Below, in pieces: positions 48,173 through 60,293 of a stretch of 64,000 nt of DNA (position 1 is the stretch's first letter; each line of letters opens with the position of its first letter). Position numbers and translations under genes: made by a program. The notes under the pieces were generated by a model that did no database searches, had not been told where the DNA came from, and worked only from the letters and a program-made list of their open reading frames with translations. The stretch comes from Larix kaempferi (lineage: Eukaryota > Streptophyta > Pinopsida > Pinales > Pinaceae). The stretch covers positions 3,229,001 through 3,293,000 of the forward strand of contig BSBM01000125.1 in NCBI GenBank assembly GCA_027924585.1, given 5' to 3'.

Positions 48173-49210
48173 TGTTTTTTCTTTCAATTTTCATATCTTG
48201 ACAATTATTTCACAGTGATTTCAAACATTCATTTCATTCCACAGTTTTCATTGAATAATTGCACACTAAAAATTCAACTTTAATTGCAGCCGAAACACAA
48301 GATCATAGAAACACAACCATGCACAATATATCCTTGGAAACCAAGGGAGAAAACCCAACAACATTTCTATGAAGAAATCAATCCAATATTACAAGTACAT
48401 TACCAATCATGAAAAGGAACCCTAGCAAGATAAGATGTTCTCCCTTCTTCACAAGAAACCCTACCAAGGGTAGCGAACTTCTAGAGATAATAGAAATACC
48501 CCGGAAATTACTCCTTTTGACCTTTGTTATGCTTGGCTAAAATTGTGCACTAGGAGAGAGAAGAATATGTTATGATAATGAGTGAACAAATGAAGTGTGT
48601 GAGCACTTTATTTATATTCTTCATTTCACTTGAGTTTCAATAGTGGGTCCAACTTGCGCTTTTAGTGGGGAAAATTTATTCTTTATTCTAGGCCGACTTG
48701 CTCTTTTTGTCTTCAATCTTCTCTGGAACTTATTCAATGCTATATGGGAATTCTTCAATGGTTGACTTGACTTCTTTGTTATTTCTTCACCATATAAAAG
48801 TTGTCCTTGTCAATGTTCATCTACTCACATGCACGTCTATTCACCCATAGAGATCTAGTGTTGATTTGACTCACTCTAAAAAGTCCTAGACACTTCTTAG
48901 AGCCTATGTCAAATAGAACATTACATTAGACTTTGTATAATTCACAAGCAGATGAAATCCTCTATCAAATAAACAATTCAAACACTCTAATATAGAATAG
49001 ACCACTATGTCATTGAGCAGGCAATGTGAGAGCACCTTGGAGGTTAATCACCACTAGCAAAGCCTCGTGTGATTGTTTGAATGCCCCTCCCAAGGCCATT
49101 CACCACTATCATTACCCCATGAGTGATTGTATCATTCCCCCTTGGCCAAGTCAGCAAGACTAATCTATGAGAATGTATGCTTGATGTTGCAACCTGGATA
49201 AATATCAACA
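48173..49210 (-). repeat. 3' LTR of the decayed copia, with polypurine tract
   Basis: TGTTTTTTC to ATATCAACA, 1,038 bp. CTCCCTCTCAGC from 49211 is the complement of a GAGAGGGAG-type polypurine tract. 48173-48870 matches 52469-53185. Confidence 0.75.
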
Positions 49211-49279
49211 CTCCCTCTCAGCGAGGGAGATATTCTGCATCACGAGTCTTCCACTTTTAAGAAAAATGGATATTTGGAT

Positions 49280-49710
49280 AAAAAATGTGTTTGGGTCATT
49301 CACCACTAGCATATCCCCGCGAGTGAATGTATCATTTACCACTAGCATACCCCTGTGAATAAATGTCTCTTTTAACACTAGCATAGCCCCATGAATAAAT
49401 TTTTTTCTAATTCTTCTCATTTGTATGTCTGGGTCATTCACCACTAGCATAGCCTTGTGAGTGAATATCTTCCCTATATTGCTCATCTGTATGTCTGGGC
49501 CATTCACCACTAGCATATCCCCATGAGTGAATTTATGCCCTATACTACTCCTCTGTATGTATGGGCCATTCACCACTAGCATATCCCCTTGAGTGAATGT
49601 ATGCCCTATACTAATCATCTATATGTCTGGGCCATTCACTACTAGAATAGCCCCATGAGTGAATTTCTGCCCCATACTCATTTGTAGAGCCATCACGATG
49701 TATGGGCCTT
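49280..49710 (-). repeat. ~65 bp tandem repeats next to the copia 3' end
   Basis: Units with CATTCACCACTAGCATA recur at about 49434, 49501, 49566 and 49631 (65-67 bp apart), with shorter, degenerate units at 49294-49400 and related ones at 49030-49130. They produce a repetitive open stretch on the minus strand (49205-49618) that is not a credible gene. Confidence 0.8.
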
Positions 49711-49749
49711 TCACCTCATGTGAATATGTTCCTGCTTGTCCCTCAACAC

Positions 49750-50500
49750 TCCCTCTCACCAAGGGATACATTCTCCCTCACACCAAGCCTATCTTTAAAG
49801 TATACAAACTTTGCCTAAAGTATACAAGATTGGTGAGAATGTCAGCTATCTGCTCATCTGTGGATATGTACTGGAGTCTCACTGCTCCCTTCTGCAAAAT
49901 GTATTAGATGAAGTTATATTTGATCTCCTAATCAAATAGTCCAACAAGAAGCATCTGAAGCCACACTGCTTCATGACTTGCAACATTGGTTGTAATATAC
50001 TTCGTATATATTATACAAAGTGAGACAGAAGGCTACTTCCTGCTAAACCATAATATCATAACTGAAGTCGAGCTAAAGCAACACATTTAGGTGCTCTTTC
50101 TGTTCCGTGCACTCCCCATCTAGTCAGAATCCGCATAACCTTGCAGCCTCACTTCACCACCTAAGACATATCTCATGCCATATCCAACTGTACCGTGTAG
50201 GTACCTCGACACATGCTTTTCCACAACTCATTGTACATGCCTTGGCTCATAAATTGGTTTAGGATGCTCACTGCAAAGAAAATATTTGGCATAGCATCAA
50301 CCAGGTATATCAAAGATCCAATCATCTGCGTGTACATTATGGGATCCATCAAATCTGAATCTGAAGTAGAATCACCCAACTTCTTCATATTTTCCTCCAT
50401 ATGTGTATCCATGGAATTGTAGTCCACCATACCAATTATGCTTAAGATCTCATTTGTGCACTTCCCTTGACTGAGGAATGTCTCACCTAATATCTGCTAC
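49750..50500 (-). pseudogene. pol: Copia reverse transcriptase end and RNase H fragment
   Basis: 50173-50430 encodes the region linking reverse transcriptase and RNase H ('MYTQMIGSLIYLVDAMPNIFFAVSILNQFMS'). To its left, in shifting frames, are the RNase H blocks corresponding to 'WFSRK..SVSL' near 50015-50050 and 'NVASHEAVWLQMLLVGLFD' near 49925-49990. Frameshifts and stops are frequent. The upstream palm domain is not seen. Confidence 0.75.
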
Positions 50501-51400
50501 ACCTCCAATCCCAATAAATCAAGCCAAGATCCTCAAACTATGAGGTCATCTTCCTCTTGGTGAGGGAGGTAATATTGATTGAGACACCTCCTCCATCATT
50601 AACAAATTGTGTAGTAGGTACTCCCTTTGTGCAGGAGCATCCTTCTCCCTATGCACCTGAGTATCCTACTCCCTCTGCATTTGAGTATCCTACACTGAAA
50701 CAACTTGTTTCCTTGTTGATCTATGTGTATCCATATGTGTCATCTCCCACCAAGTGGGTCCACTAAGATGAGCCTCTGCTCTCTCAAGAACACTGAATAC
50801 AATCCATGAAACTCTCTAATCATGAAAATTGGATAACTACATGGCCTCTATAACAGTTCATCCTATATGCTAGTTTGGACTGCATGCTTGATTATTTGGA
50901 ATTCACCACTGCCTTCCCCTCTGATCTCATAACTGTCTTCTTGAAAGTACCACTAGGAGTTGTATGCCTCTTTGCATCTCAATAGGCCTCCGGATATGAC
51001 TCATCGGATCTCAAACTCCTGTCTCTCACTATGTACCGACCATCACAATAGATATAACTCACTCTTGTCTTACAAAAGATATGTCTCACTTCTTTTACTT
51101 ACAAGAGATATGACTCACTCTTGTCCATTCAAGACTCATTTTTTACTTATAGAAGATATGACTCACTTTTTTCATTCACAAGAGATATGACTCACTCTTG
51201 TGAGCATAAATTGTCATACTGGATACCCCTTCTCATAAGAACATGGGGAAATCTTGGTCATGGATCATCACTTTGGCATCCTTCATAATGAACATGTCCT
51301 ACAATACATGACAAAATTGTCCATAAGAGTTAGCCAGTAACATGTATGCAATTCATCAACAAATGTCAATTCAACTCAAGTAAATAAAACTCATTACTTA
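50501..51400 (-). pseudogene. Degenerate pol linker of the copia element
   Basis: No intact domain. Low-complexity segments include CTCCCTATGCACCTGAGTATCCTA-like repeats near 50640-50700 and 'ACAAGAGATATGACTCACTCTTGT'-like repeats at 51040-51210, about 35-40 bp apart. This occupies the position between integrase and reverse transcriptase, where copia polyproteins are naturally variable. Confidence 0.5.
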
Positions 51401-51405
51401 AAGCA

Positions 51406-51700
51406 TTAAATACTTATATTTGTTGTTGACTCCCTCTTGATCCTTTCCTCCTTGCAGAAATCACTGAATTCCTTGGAGGTATAATCTCCTCCAAAACATT
51501 GATCTTCTTCTTTGTCAAGTTCTTTGTCTAAGCCTTGAAATCCTGAAAACTTATCTAAATGCACTAGATCCAAGATCCCCTTGGATATACCATCATTGCT
51601 CAAAAATATCCCTTGGAATTCTTTCCAAGTGTATATCCCCTGCTAATGTCCTCAAGCTCCACTTGAAGCTCTGGAAGACCTCTTTGTGATAGATGGTATG
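51406..51700 (-). pseudogene. pol: Copia integrase fragment
   Basis: Minus-strand reading at 51406-51603 ends in 'GGDYTSKEFSDFCKEERIKRESTT', the block around the second catalytic Asp of copia integrase, although the Asp-Asn-Gly itself is degraded to FGGDY. The first Asp and the Glu are not identifiable. Confidence 0.7.
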
Positions 51701-51814
51701 CAAGTGTAGACTTGTATTCTTTGTCAAGGCTTCTTCTTATTTATCAATCAAGATTCTTCAACATCAAGTTTTTTCTTCTTTCGTGGTGGATGCTCATCAA
51801 CATCAATTGTTGAT

Positions 51815-52150
51815 GCATGTTGATTTATCTTCCTTTTATTTTGAGGACACTGAGAAGCATAGTGGCCATGTTTATGACAATCATAGCATTTGATGTTTGA
51901 AAGATCCTTCTTCTTTTGTTCTTGAAATAGAGTTGATCCTTCACCTGTATTATTCTTTCCAAAATTTCTTCTTCCTTTTCTTTTTTTCTAAGGACATTGA
52001 TAAGCAAAGTGACCAAATTTATGACAAATATAGCACTTAACTTTCAAAATACCCTTCTTCTATTCTTGAACTGGCATGTGCCCAGAAGCACCATTATCCA
52101 TAGACCAAGTATCACTACTATCCATAATAGTTCCTGTAAGAGCGGAGACA
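51815..52150 (-). pseudogene. Copia protease motif followed by two CCHC zinc knuckles
   Basis: Right to left: 'SALTGTI' and 'DTWSMDNGASGHM' at about 52080-52145, the copia protease motif with Asp-Asn-Gly in place of Asp-Ser-Gly; a stop; then a CCHC knuckle 'CYICHKFGHFAYQC' (about 51990-52050); a Lys-rich linker; and a second knuckle 'CYDCHKHGHYASQC' (about 51845-51890). In copia polyproteins the knuckle normally precedes the protease. Confidence 0.75.
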
Positions 52151-52304
52151 AATGAATACTAGAGTTCATATGCAATCCAAACATCATCCAACCTATCCTC
52201 TATTATGAGACTTGTCACCATTTTGAAAAAAAACTGAAATCTGATCCATAAACCCTAATCTCGACAAAAAGAAATTTGACAAATCTGAAATCTGTCTCCA
52301 CAAA

Positions 52305-52420
52305 TAGGTTCGCCCTACTTTTTTGGCCCTACTTTTTCATGCCCTACTTTTTTGGCCCTATTTTTTGGACCTGCATTTTTGGCCCTACTTTTTCATGGAC
52401 CTACCTTTTTCAGACTTTAG
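52305..52420. repeat. T-rich minisatellite
   Basis: Repeats of GCCCTACTTTTT(TGG/CAT) with 15-20 bp spacing, seven or so copies. It lies where gag would be in the decayed copia. Confidence 0.75.
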
Positions 52421-52468
52421 GGAAAAAGTATTATCAATGGTTGTCTTTCAAAAACTGCTTTGGTACCA

Positions 52469-53185
52469 TGTTGAATTTTCTTACAATTTTCAGATATTGA
52501 CAATTATTTCACAATGATTTCAAACATTCATTTCATCCCAAATTTTTAATTGAATAATTGCACACTGAAAATTTCAACTTAAATTGCAGTGGAAACACAA
52601 GATCATAGAAACACAACCATGCACAACAGACACAAGAATTTTATCCCAGGAAACCCAATAAGGATGAAAACCCAACAAATTTTCTCTGAAGAAATCAATC
52701 CTATATTTCAAGTACATTACCAATCATGAAGAGGAACCCTAGAAAGATAAGAGGTTCTCTCTTCTTCACAATAAACCCTAGCAAGAGTAGAGAACTTCTA
52801 GAGACAATAGATATACCCCAAACATTACTCCTTTTGACCTTTGTTATGCTTGGCTGAAATTGCACACCAGGAGAGAGAAGAATATGTGATGATAATGACT
52901 AAACAAATGAAGTGTGTGAGCACTTTATTTATATTCTTCAGTTCACCTGAATTTCACTAGTGGGGCTGACTTGCACTTTTACTGGGGCAAATTTATTCTT
53001 TCTTCTAGGGTGACTTGCACTTTTTGTCTTCAATCTTCTCTAGAACTTCTTCAATTCTATCTAGGACTTCTTTAATGGTTGAATTTACTTTTTGGTTATT
53101 TCTTCATCATAGAAAAATTTTCCTTCTCAATGTTGATCTCCTGACATGCCCGCATATTCATCCATAGATCTCTAATGTTGGTTTT
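52469..53185 (-). repeat. Truncated 5' LTR of the decayed copia, with primer site
   Basis: TGTTGAATTTTC begins right after GCTTTGGTACCA (52457-52468), a form of the tRNA-Met primer complement with two changes. About 90% similar to 48173-48870, then lost. Confidence 0.7.
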
Positions 53186-53189
53186 ACTT

Positions 53190-53980
53190 GGGCTATCTCT
53201 TTGAGGTGAATCTATGGATCCTTCTTGTCAAGGCACTCTATGAGCCTTTGCATGATTTCCATGTATGAAGTGATGTTATTATGGCCCAAAGTCACTATCC
53301 CATGGTACCACCACTCATGCGATTCCTCGTCCAAGTGTAAGGTGGTGAAATTAATGGCCTCTGCTTTTTTCATTGAGTCAAGTTGGAATTAAGTATCCAA
53401 TTTTTGTACCCTCTATGAAGGACATAGCTGAATGGAAATAATATCCTAAGGCCTTGTACTCCTGCAAATATGCCCCGGATGGATCATCTTGTTCCACCTA
53501 CACCACATGTCCTATTGTTGGGCTATCTAAAAGCTGGGGCATGGTGGGTCTAGGTGACCTACAATATAAGTGGGGATGACTCTGCATGGTGGTGAGAGCA
53601 TGAGTCCCATTTCCATCATTGGATCCCCCTTTACCATTGTTGCTAAGGTTTTTAAATGACTTTCCATTGGTTTGTTGGCTAGCCTATATATTACTTCCAG
53701 CGCCTCCTTTTGGCCCCTATACAAGTCTTTAAGGTGCTAATAAGGATGTTAAATGCATATTCCTCTCTATCTCCCATGACTCATTTGCCTCTATCTGTAT
53801 CTCAAGTTCTACTTTAGGACCCATTTCTTCCTTGTGTCTATTATGATCCTCTTTGTCTATTCTCTCTTCTTCGTTCCTACCTCTTCTCCTTCTGTATGTG
53901 ATGTTCTGTAAATCATGTGGATTCATCTAGCTGCTATGATTTCATGTTCATACCACTTTCCCATAGCTGGTGAAGAACAT
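53190..53980 (-). pseudogene. gag: Gypsy gag fragment
   Basis: Minus-strand similarity to the plant retrotransposon gag family at about 53200-53400: 'INFTTLHLDEESHEWWYHG', 'VTLGHNNITSY', 'QRLIECLDKKDP'. To the right is a charged N-terminal region rich in Glu, Arg and Lys (53729-53926). The frame shifts several times. The fragment ends at a primer site, so its own 5' LTR lies to the right. Confidence 0.7.
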
Positions 53981-53992
53981 GCTCTGATACCA
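53981..53992 (-). other. Primer binding site of the Gypsy fragment
   Basis: GCTCTGATACCA, complement of the initiator tRNA-Met primer site. The presumed LTR starts at about 53994 (TATAATGTTCCCAC, which would be TGTAATGTTCCC before a G-to-A change). Confidence 0.75.
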
Positions 53993-53993
53993 G

Positions 53994-55050
53994 TATAATG
54001 TTCCCACTTAGATCTAATATTAAAATTTCACTTTGTTGGTGTATTTTAGAGTCTCTTGGTTGAACCAACTCCCACACCTTCTTGGAATTGTGATTATTTC
54101 TTCTTTGTAGTTTGATTTACTGTTTTTGTTGATATGATATGTTGTAGGGCCTCAAATTTCATTACAGACCATAGTGACCATTTATGTTTCCAATAGTGCT
54201 GATATTTGGATTTTTGCAGTCATTAATTATTTGTACAACAACTAAAGAAACAATGGCTAAATCACATAATACATAGACCTTATGACTATTGTAGATATCA
54301 AAATTCAAAGCTAATATAATCAACTAATAATCTACATAAATCATATTACAAGAAGATTTATGACCTGGGAAAATTGTTGACAATCATGGCCACCTTGGAT
54401 ATTAATGCTTTTCTACCTTCATTGTCCTCTCTAAATGTAGATGGCTGAAATAGATAGAATGTATAATCCTTGCACTAGTTGTTTTCCAATAGTGTTGTAG
54501 ATGACTTCACAATGGTGAAATCGTGACAACAATAAACCACAATATTTAGTCCTCCAATACTCATGATTTATCTATGGTAAATATGGAATGTTTGCAACAT
54601 TTATTGCTCTTGCCAAAGATGCACCCAATCAATAGGAAGAAATCCATGAATTAGGAGTGAATACCCTGTAGAAGATGGCCATAAATAAATAGAGTTTTGT
54701 ACATATACAAGTGGTTTCCCTCCTCCATAGTCAACTCACTCTTCAACAATGAAAATGCAGCAGACACAAGATTATTCCAAGCCCCATGATTTTGTGATCA
54801 TATCGCTGAGTGCGCCCTCCTACATTGTGAAAATAGAGGTAAAAATGCTTCTAGTGGTGCTCCCTCCCACACTGGTGACTAGCATACAAATAGTGTGCCC
54901 TCCTCTAGATCTATTAAATGAGGTGAGGCACCTCTTACCAAGACATTGATGAAAACACTTGCTTGCTCAAATATGGAATGGATGCTTGTAGAAATATTGA
55001 CGGCAATAAGTGCAACGAGTAAATCTGGTTGAATTCTCCTCAAATCCACT
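53994..55050 (-). repeat. Gypsy 5' LTR fragment containing repeat P, copy 2
   Basis: From the LTR start to at least 55050, where similarity to copy 1 (47571-48172) has ended. The outer end is not identified. The open stretch 54879-55142 on the minus strand has no recognisable domain. Confidence 0.5.
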
Positions 55051-58000
55051 AGGATGATTTTTTTCACCACCGAATCTATAAATCTCAAAGGGTTTCCAGA
55101 AACCCTATCCAAAGAGATCTTGCTCTCCAATTTAACTTTCAAGATGTCAAATCATAATAATGAGGAAGAGCACTCTCTTTTCCCCTTTTATAATTTATTT
55201 TTCCATTAAAATTAATTAAAACAGTTTCCTGCATTATTTTAATAAAATGACTTTTTAAAGTCACATTTACTTTATTAAATTCACAAGAATACTTCCTGAT
55301 TATTATTTTATTTAATGAACTCTCGTCACCCCTTTAATGTTTCTTTTTGCTCCCTAGTGACTTCCAGAGCTAACTACTCCCCTTCTATAGCTTGACTATA
55401 GCCCATGGGGATCAAATAAGCTATTCCATCAGACTCCTAGCCATAATGTGGAAGGGGACAATACAAATTTATAAATTATCCTAATTTTGGAGTAGCCTTA
55501 ATTTTTTTTTGTAAAATATTGTTTGTATACTTTTGACGTCAATTGTTTAAAAATAGCCTACAAAGAGTACCTTTGAAGCAGATTTACATTTTCTATATCA
55601 TGAAAGAAATCCCAATTTACTTATTACATACGATTCATCAATTGTTAACATTTTTATGCTTAGGGAACCATTTAAATTATGATAGGGGACTTTTGCCTCT
55701 TTTCCTTAAATAAGGAAAGCATGAGAGTATAAACGGCCTTAACAAATGATAAACCGACATAAAACCAGTCATCCATGTCCATTTCCCTAAAGTATTACAG
55801 TCATCAAAGTAATAATTAGATAAGGTTGACAATTAAGATTATTAAATTTCTGTGATCATGGGTCCCACTTATAAGATAGTTGCATCTTAGATATGATATA
55901 AATTAAAGGATGAGGTTTGAAGGTCACCTTAAGGCCATTCTCTAGCTGCACTTGTAATGCGGTTCATTTAATACCTTAGCTCTACCCACATATGCTTCAT
56001 CTTGGCATAACATCACAAGTAATAAGTATACATAAGGACAAATGCTTTATTTTTTGTCATTACTGGAGTCACGGGTCAGTACCCACTACCAGCAGGAATC
56101 CATAGCATCGGTGAGGTAACCTCTTTCCCTCATTTTACTCTAAAAGCTCTAGTTACAAATTCCTCGTTTAAAATTTGTGGAATAGATAAATATTTGGAGA
56201 ATGGGGTAGTAATTTCGGAAATCCCCTTAAGGGTATGGGAGGGAAAATTTTTGTATTAAATTTTATATTACCCTCTCTAGGAAGAATCCCTCAGTTCCCA
56301 CGAGTATCCATAGCCCCAATGGGTTTGCCTAGTAGTACCACAAGTTCGTACCCATTGTTAGTAGGCATCTATATCCTTGACAAGTTAACCTATTAAACTC
56401 ATTTTACACCAGATGCTCCGGTCCCATTTTTTCCATCCTTTTGGATTTGTATTAGAGATTTTGCTTCTCGCAATGGATGAATGGGGGAGCAGATCTAGAA
56501 ATCGCCTTAAGGGCACAAGATGATACAATTTCCCTGTTAGACTAGGATGTACAAGTTTCATATTGACGTCATTGCAAATACCTTTAAATTTTATTTAATC
56601 CCAAAATAATTTTTAATAATTAGGCTATGAGAACCTGTTGTTATTGATAATAAAAAATCTTGTATGAATAAGAAGAAGGGAAATCTCAAAAACTTAAAAG
56701 AATGATCAAATCAGCTATGATCAAAGTAGTTTGGAATTAATATTCAATTTCACTTATTTTTTAAAAAGGTTATCTAAGTTGTCATGTTTTTATCAAAGAA
56801 AAGTAGTCTTAGAGTAAATAGATAATTAAAAAGCAAGAATGTGTGATTTTCAGGAAACAACTTTAAGAAAGTAGTATGACTATAAAGAAATTTTCAAAAC
56901 AAGGTTGATAGATGCTTCCCTAAGTATACCATCCCATTGATAATGATTTCTTCTCATCTCTTGAGAATACCCTTCCAGTATTATATGTGAATGCAGATGA
57001 TAGTATTGAAAAGTTAACCTTCTCACAAAATTCCAAACACACTTATCATAGCTTACTTTATTCAGTAAATTGTTGAACAAAATAAAAGTAAAAGAAAATC
57101 TAACTATTCGTTGAATACATGTTTAAAATTTTATCAGATAAAAGACTCCCTTGAAACCAATTTCTTGTGAATCTTGAGTTGATGACGATTGGAAAGGAGT
57201 GGGGTATGATCTTCATCGATTGTTCTTAGCCTAATAGTTTATACTTATTAAAAAACATGAAAAAGATAATATTGCATTATGCAGCTTTTATTTATTTATT
57301 TATTTACTACCCTACCCTACTTGATAAAGGAAACCCTTTTCTCAAGTGTAGGATTATTTCCAATGTAGCCATGTGCATAATAGGGATACAAATATACTCA
57401 CATTCAAGTTTGAAATATAAAATTTAATAGATACCAGAATACGAGGAACTAGTTGCTCTAATTGATAGGATGTCAAGAATTGTTGACGAATAGAGTGGTG
57501 CTTCAATCAGATGATTCTCTAGAACCATAGCTCAATGAAGTCATGCTTATCTTGGTTTATTTTCTCATTAACACCACTTTGCATGTCCTCCTTTATCATG
57601 CCCTACAAATCTTCTACTATTTGGTGATTAGTCTCTTAAATGCATAAAGAATATGATGGTAGGTGTAATAGAGATTCCTCGATCTCAGGTTCTAATGTAT
57701 GCCCTCCATCAACTGTTTTCCATGGTTGTTTGGTCTCTTTGGGTTCTTCTTTCTAATATTGTTAATGGAATTTCTGCTTCTCTATCACTTCCCAAAGTGT
57801 AGGTAATTCTCGATTGTTGTCAGGATTTGTTCCTCCTAAGATGCCGAGATGTTTCCATTAACTACTGCTAGGATTTGAGAAATTTCTTCAAGTAGCATAT
57901 TCTTTATATAAAAAATTCTTGAACATTCTTGAATTTTTCTTGTTGGTAAAGAATCCCTATCTTACAACATGGATTAGTGCATGACCCTCTTACAACACCT

Positions 58001-58383
58001 AAAACTTAAAAATTAAATGGAACTAAATGCAAAAAGGAAACACCATACTAAAAACAAATTCAATCAACTAAAAAAACAATCATGTACTCGAATGCCATCC
58101 TGCTACTAGGATCTTGTTGTCACCAAGTTATATGTTCACACAAGTTAGGCTTCTCTTCTTTTCATGAAATAATGTGTTACTAAAAATTAAATAAAGGAAA
58201 CGCACTTACGCGAAAGGAACAATCAAGGCCTTGGAGAAACCCACTAAAGTGGAAGCGTCGAGCTACTACACCACATAAATTATGTACCGAGGTCATCTTT
58301 GTGTGTTATCATTTCTCCTTCCCCAAGTTGTATAATTTAAAGGCAATCTATCTTCCTACCTAGGTTATAATCCATTTAGCACC
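55051..58383. other. Unassigned internal DNA of the decayed Gypsy element
   Basis: 3.3 kb with no credible coding region. A degenerate direct repeat of about 250-270 bp is visible at 56070-56570: 'GTACCCACTACCAGCAGGAATC' resembles 'GTACCCATTGTTAGTAGGCATC', and both copies go on to 'GAAATC(C/G)CCTTAAGGG'. TTTATTTATT units lie at 57285-57305. The final 300 bp leads to a tRNA-Asp primer site, as expected of an Athila/Tat leader. Confidence 0.45.
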
Positions 58384-58400
58384 TCCCTGGTAACAGCATA
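58384..58400 (-). other. Decayed primer binding site, tRNA-Asp type
   Basis: TCCCTGGTAACAGCATA followed by A-run and TGTTGGG. It is the complement of the tRNA-Asp primer site with mostly C-to-T and G-to-A changes. It sets the strand of the element as minus. Confidence 0.6.
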
Positions 58401-58406
58401 AAAAAA

Positions 58407-60293
58407 TGTTGGGTTAAAATATATGCTAAATATTTGACATTGAATCATCAACTAGAATGTTCGTAAACTTTGAGGTGCAAGCACATAAGTGTAGGATCAA
58501 AGCCTATCCTATCTAATATTTGGAAGGGAAACATGCATGCTTTTAATCAAATGAACTATCTAACACTACAAGATTCCGACTTAACAATGGAATGGGGACA
58601 TAAGTATAAGTCTTTAATGGTCCTAGAATAGTGCTTGAGCACACAAGCAAATTGTAGAAAGTAAATCTAATTATGAATGCTACAAGAAAGCTAAATCTTG
58701 CAATCAAATAAATGTAAAGGAAATCAAAGCCTATCCTATTCTATCCTAACAACTACTCGAATTTGACACTACCGAGAATTACTCACTGGGTTGTGGGACA
58801 ACTATTTCTGTAAGGGTCCTGAGTAACAACCTTTCACATGAGGATGTTCATGTGACTTTGTGGGAGTACCCTATTAGTATCTTTAACCTTCAATGATATT
58901 CATATAGTGGATCTTTAAAATAAAACACACTCAAATTGTAAATACCTTGTTTAATTTTCAAAATTAATTAGTGATTCTAAAGTCCCATTCATGCTATAAT
59001 CGAGGCTTAAGATCCATTTATAGTCATGTTTATTAATCCATTCTTGTTACTTATATTTAAATTTGAACAAAGTTCTAAGAAGTATTTTAATTTAGATACC
59101 AATTTACAAGTCTAGTTTCATTTTCGGCCTAAGTACATTCATTCACTTCTAGGAGAAGTGTTCATATACTATATGATTGACATAGAAATCTTTAACAAAT
59201 TATGACCTCTATTTTCTAATTCAAAACTTAGAAAAATACAAGGAACATAGTACAGTAAAATAAACTAAAAGCTGCTACAAAATAATTCCAAATCACAATG
59301 AATGCCAAGCCGCTACAAATCAATTTCAAATAAAAGAACTAAAGGAATTACAAATATGAAATAAAATTACAGAAAGGTAAATGTTTTTGAGTTTTTATGT
59401 AATATTAACATAGATATGCAAAACACTCCTATAGGAAATTACATCAACAACTCTTATTAAAGTTAATGATGCAAGAAGAGGCAAATCACATAGTAATATT
59501 CAATTAGAAATAAAATACAAAGAAGCTGCACGTTCCAGATCCATGGACCCTTACCAACTAATAATTGAGCTTAATTAATTATAGGCAAGTGATAACAATA
59601 AACATAGGACTCCAAGAATGGAGCTTTCACTATTCAAATTGATCCAATTACAATCTTATCAGAACGATCTCCTTATAAGACAAATTACAAAATCCTAGCA
59701 ACGTAGTAATACTAAAATTATTTTGTCCTCCTTAGGTAGTCTGATCCCTCATATATATAATTTATTCATTAAGAGGGATAAGCATTACATCTTAAACAAA
59801 CTATCGCTTGTTCTCATAGAGCAAAGAATCACCTCAACTATTTGGCACTTAATTACAAAGAAAAGATCAATGCCACAAGGCACAATTATGTGGCATATGA
59901 ATGAAAATATATTATTTGTTATTATATCCCTTGATTACATTATCAAATCCAATAGAATCTTGTCTCCCAATGGCATTGGAACCCTTTAGAATGCATTGGA
60001 AATCTCATCCTCTACATCTATTTGGCATGTGATTTGGAAAACCGACTGCAATTATATTTCTGGGTTGAACAATTTTAGAGAATCGAGGATATCTCCCAAA
60101 CCAAATCTTATTTTCTGAAACACATCACCTGATTTTCAATTTGGACCACAATTTGGTACTAAAACTAGTACTGAAAATTTTTACAAGTACCAGGAATTCT
60201 GCAGTATCAGAAATTTGACTAAGAGATTGCATCATTAGCAAGTTAACCTTAAAAATTCAATTTAATTCATTTAAAACATAAAAATAAATAAAA
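58407..60293 (-). repeat. 5' LTR of the decayed Gypsy element
   Basis: Begins TGTTGGG; aligns with 45439-47570 throughout (for example ATATGCTAAATA near each start and AACATAAAAATAAA near each end). Confidence 0.7.

Larger units (their letters stand above)
48173..53185 (-). mobile_element. Decayed Ty1/copia element, minus strand
   Basis: 3' LTR 48173-49210, polypurine tract, pol fragments in the order (right to left) protease motif, zinc knuckles, integrase, reverse transcriptase/RNase H, then a primer site at 52456-52467 and a truncated 5' LTR at 52469-53185. Most of gag is missing. The 5' LTR lacks about 340 bp and runs directly into unrelated Gypsy gag, so a deletion removed the element's outer right end. 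No target-site duplication is recoverable. Confidence 0.8.
45439..60293 (-). mobile_element. Decayed Athila/Tat-type Gypsy element with nested fragments
   Basis: Two related LTRs in direct orientation (45439-47570 and 58407-60293), about 15% diverged by eye. A decayed tRNA-Asp primer site abuts the right one, so the element is on the minus strand with its 5' end at the right. The internal 10.8 kb is dominated by other elements: a copia (48173-53185) and Gypsy pieces (53190-55050). Own coding domains are not recognisable. GACAT precedes the left LTR; no clear duplicate is seen at the right, so the right end is approximate. Confidence 0.65.

Noticed and set aside
49205-49618. 137-codon repetitive minus-strand frame
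   Set aside because: It tracks the 65-bp tandem repeat and has no start context or family; it overlaps the element's polypurine tract.
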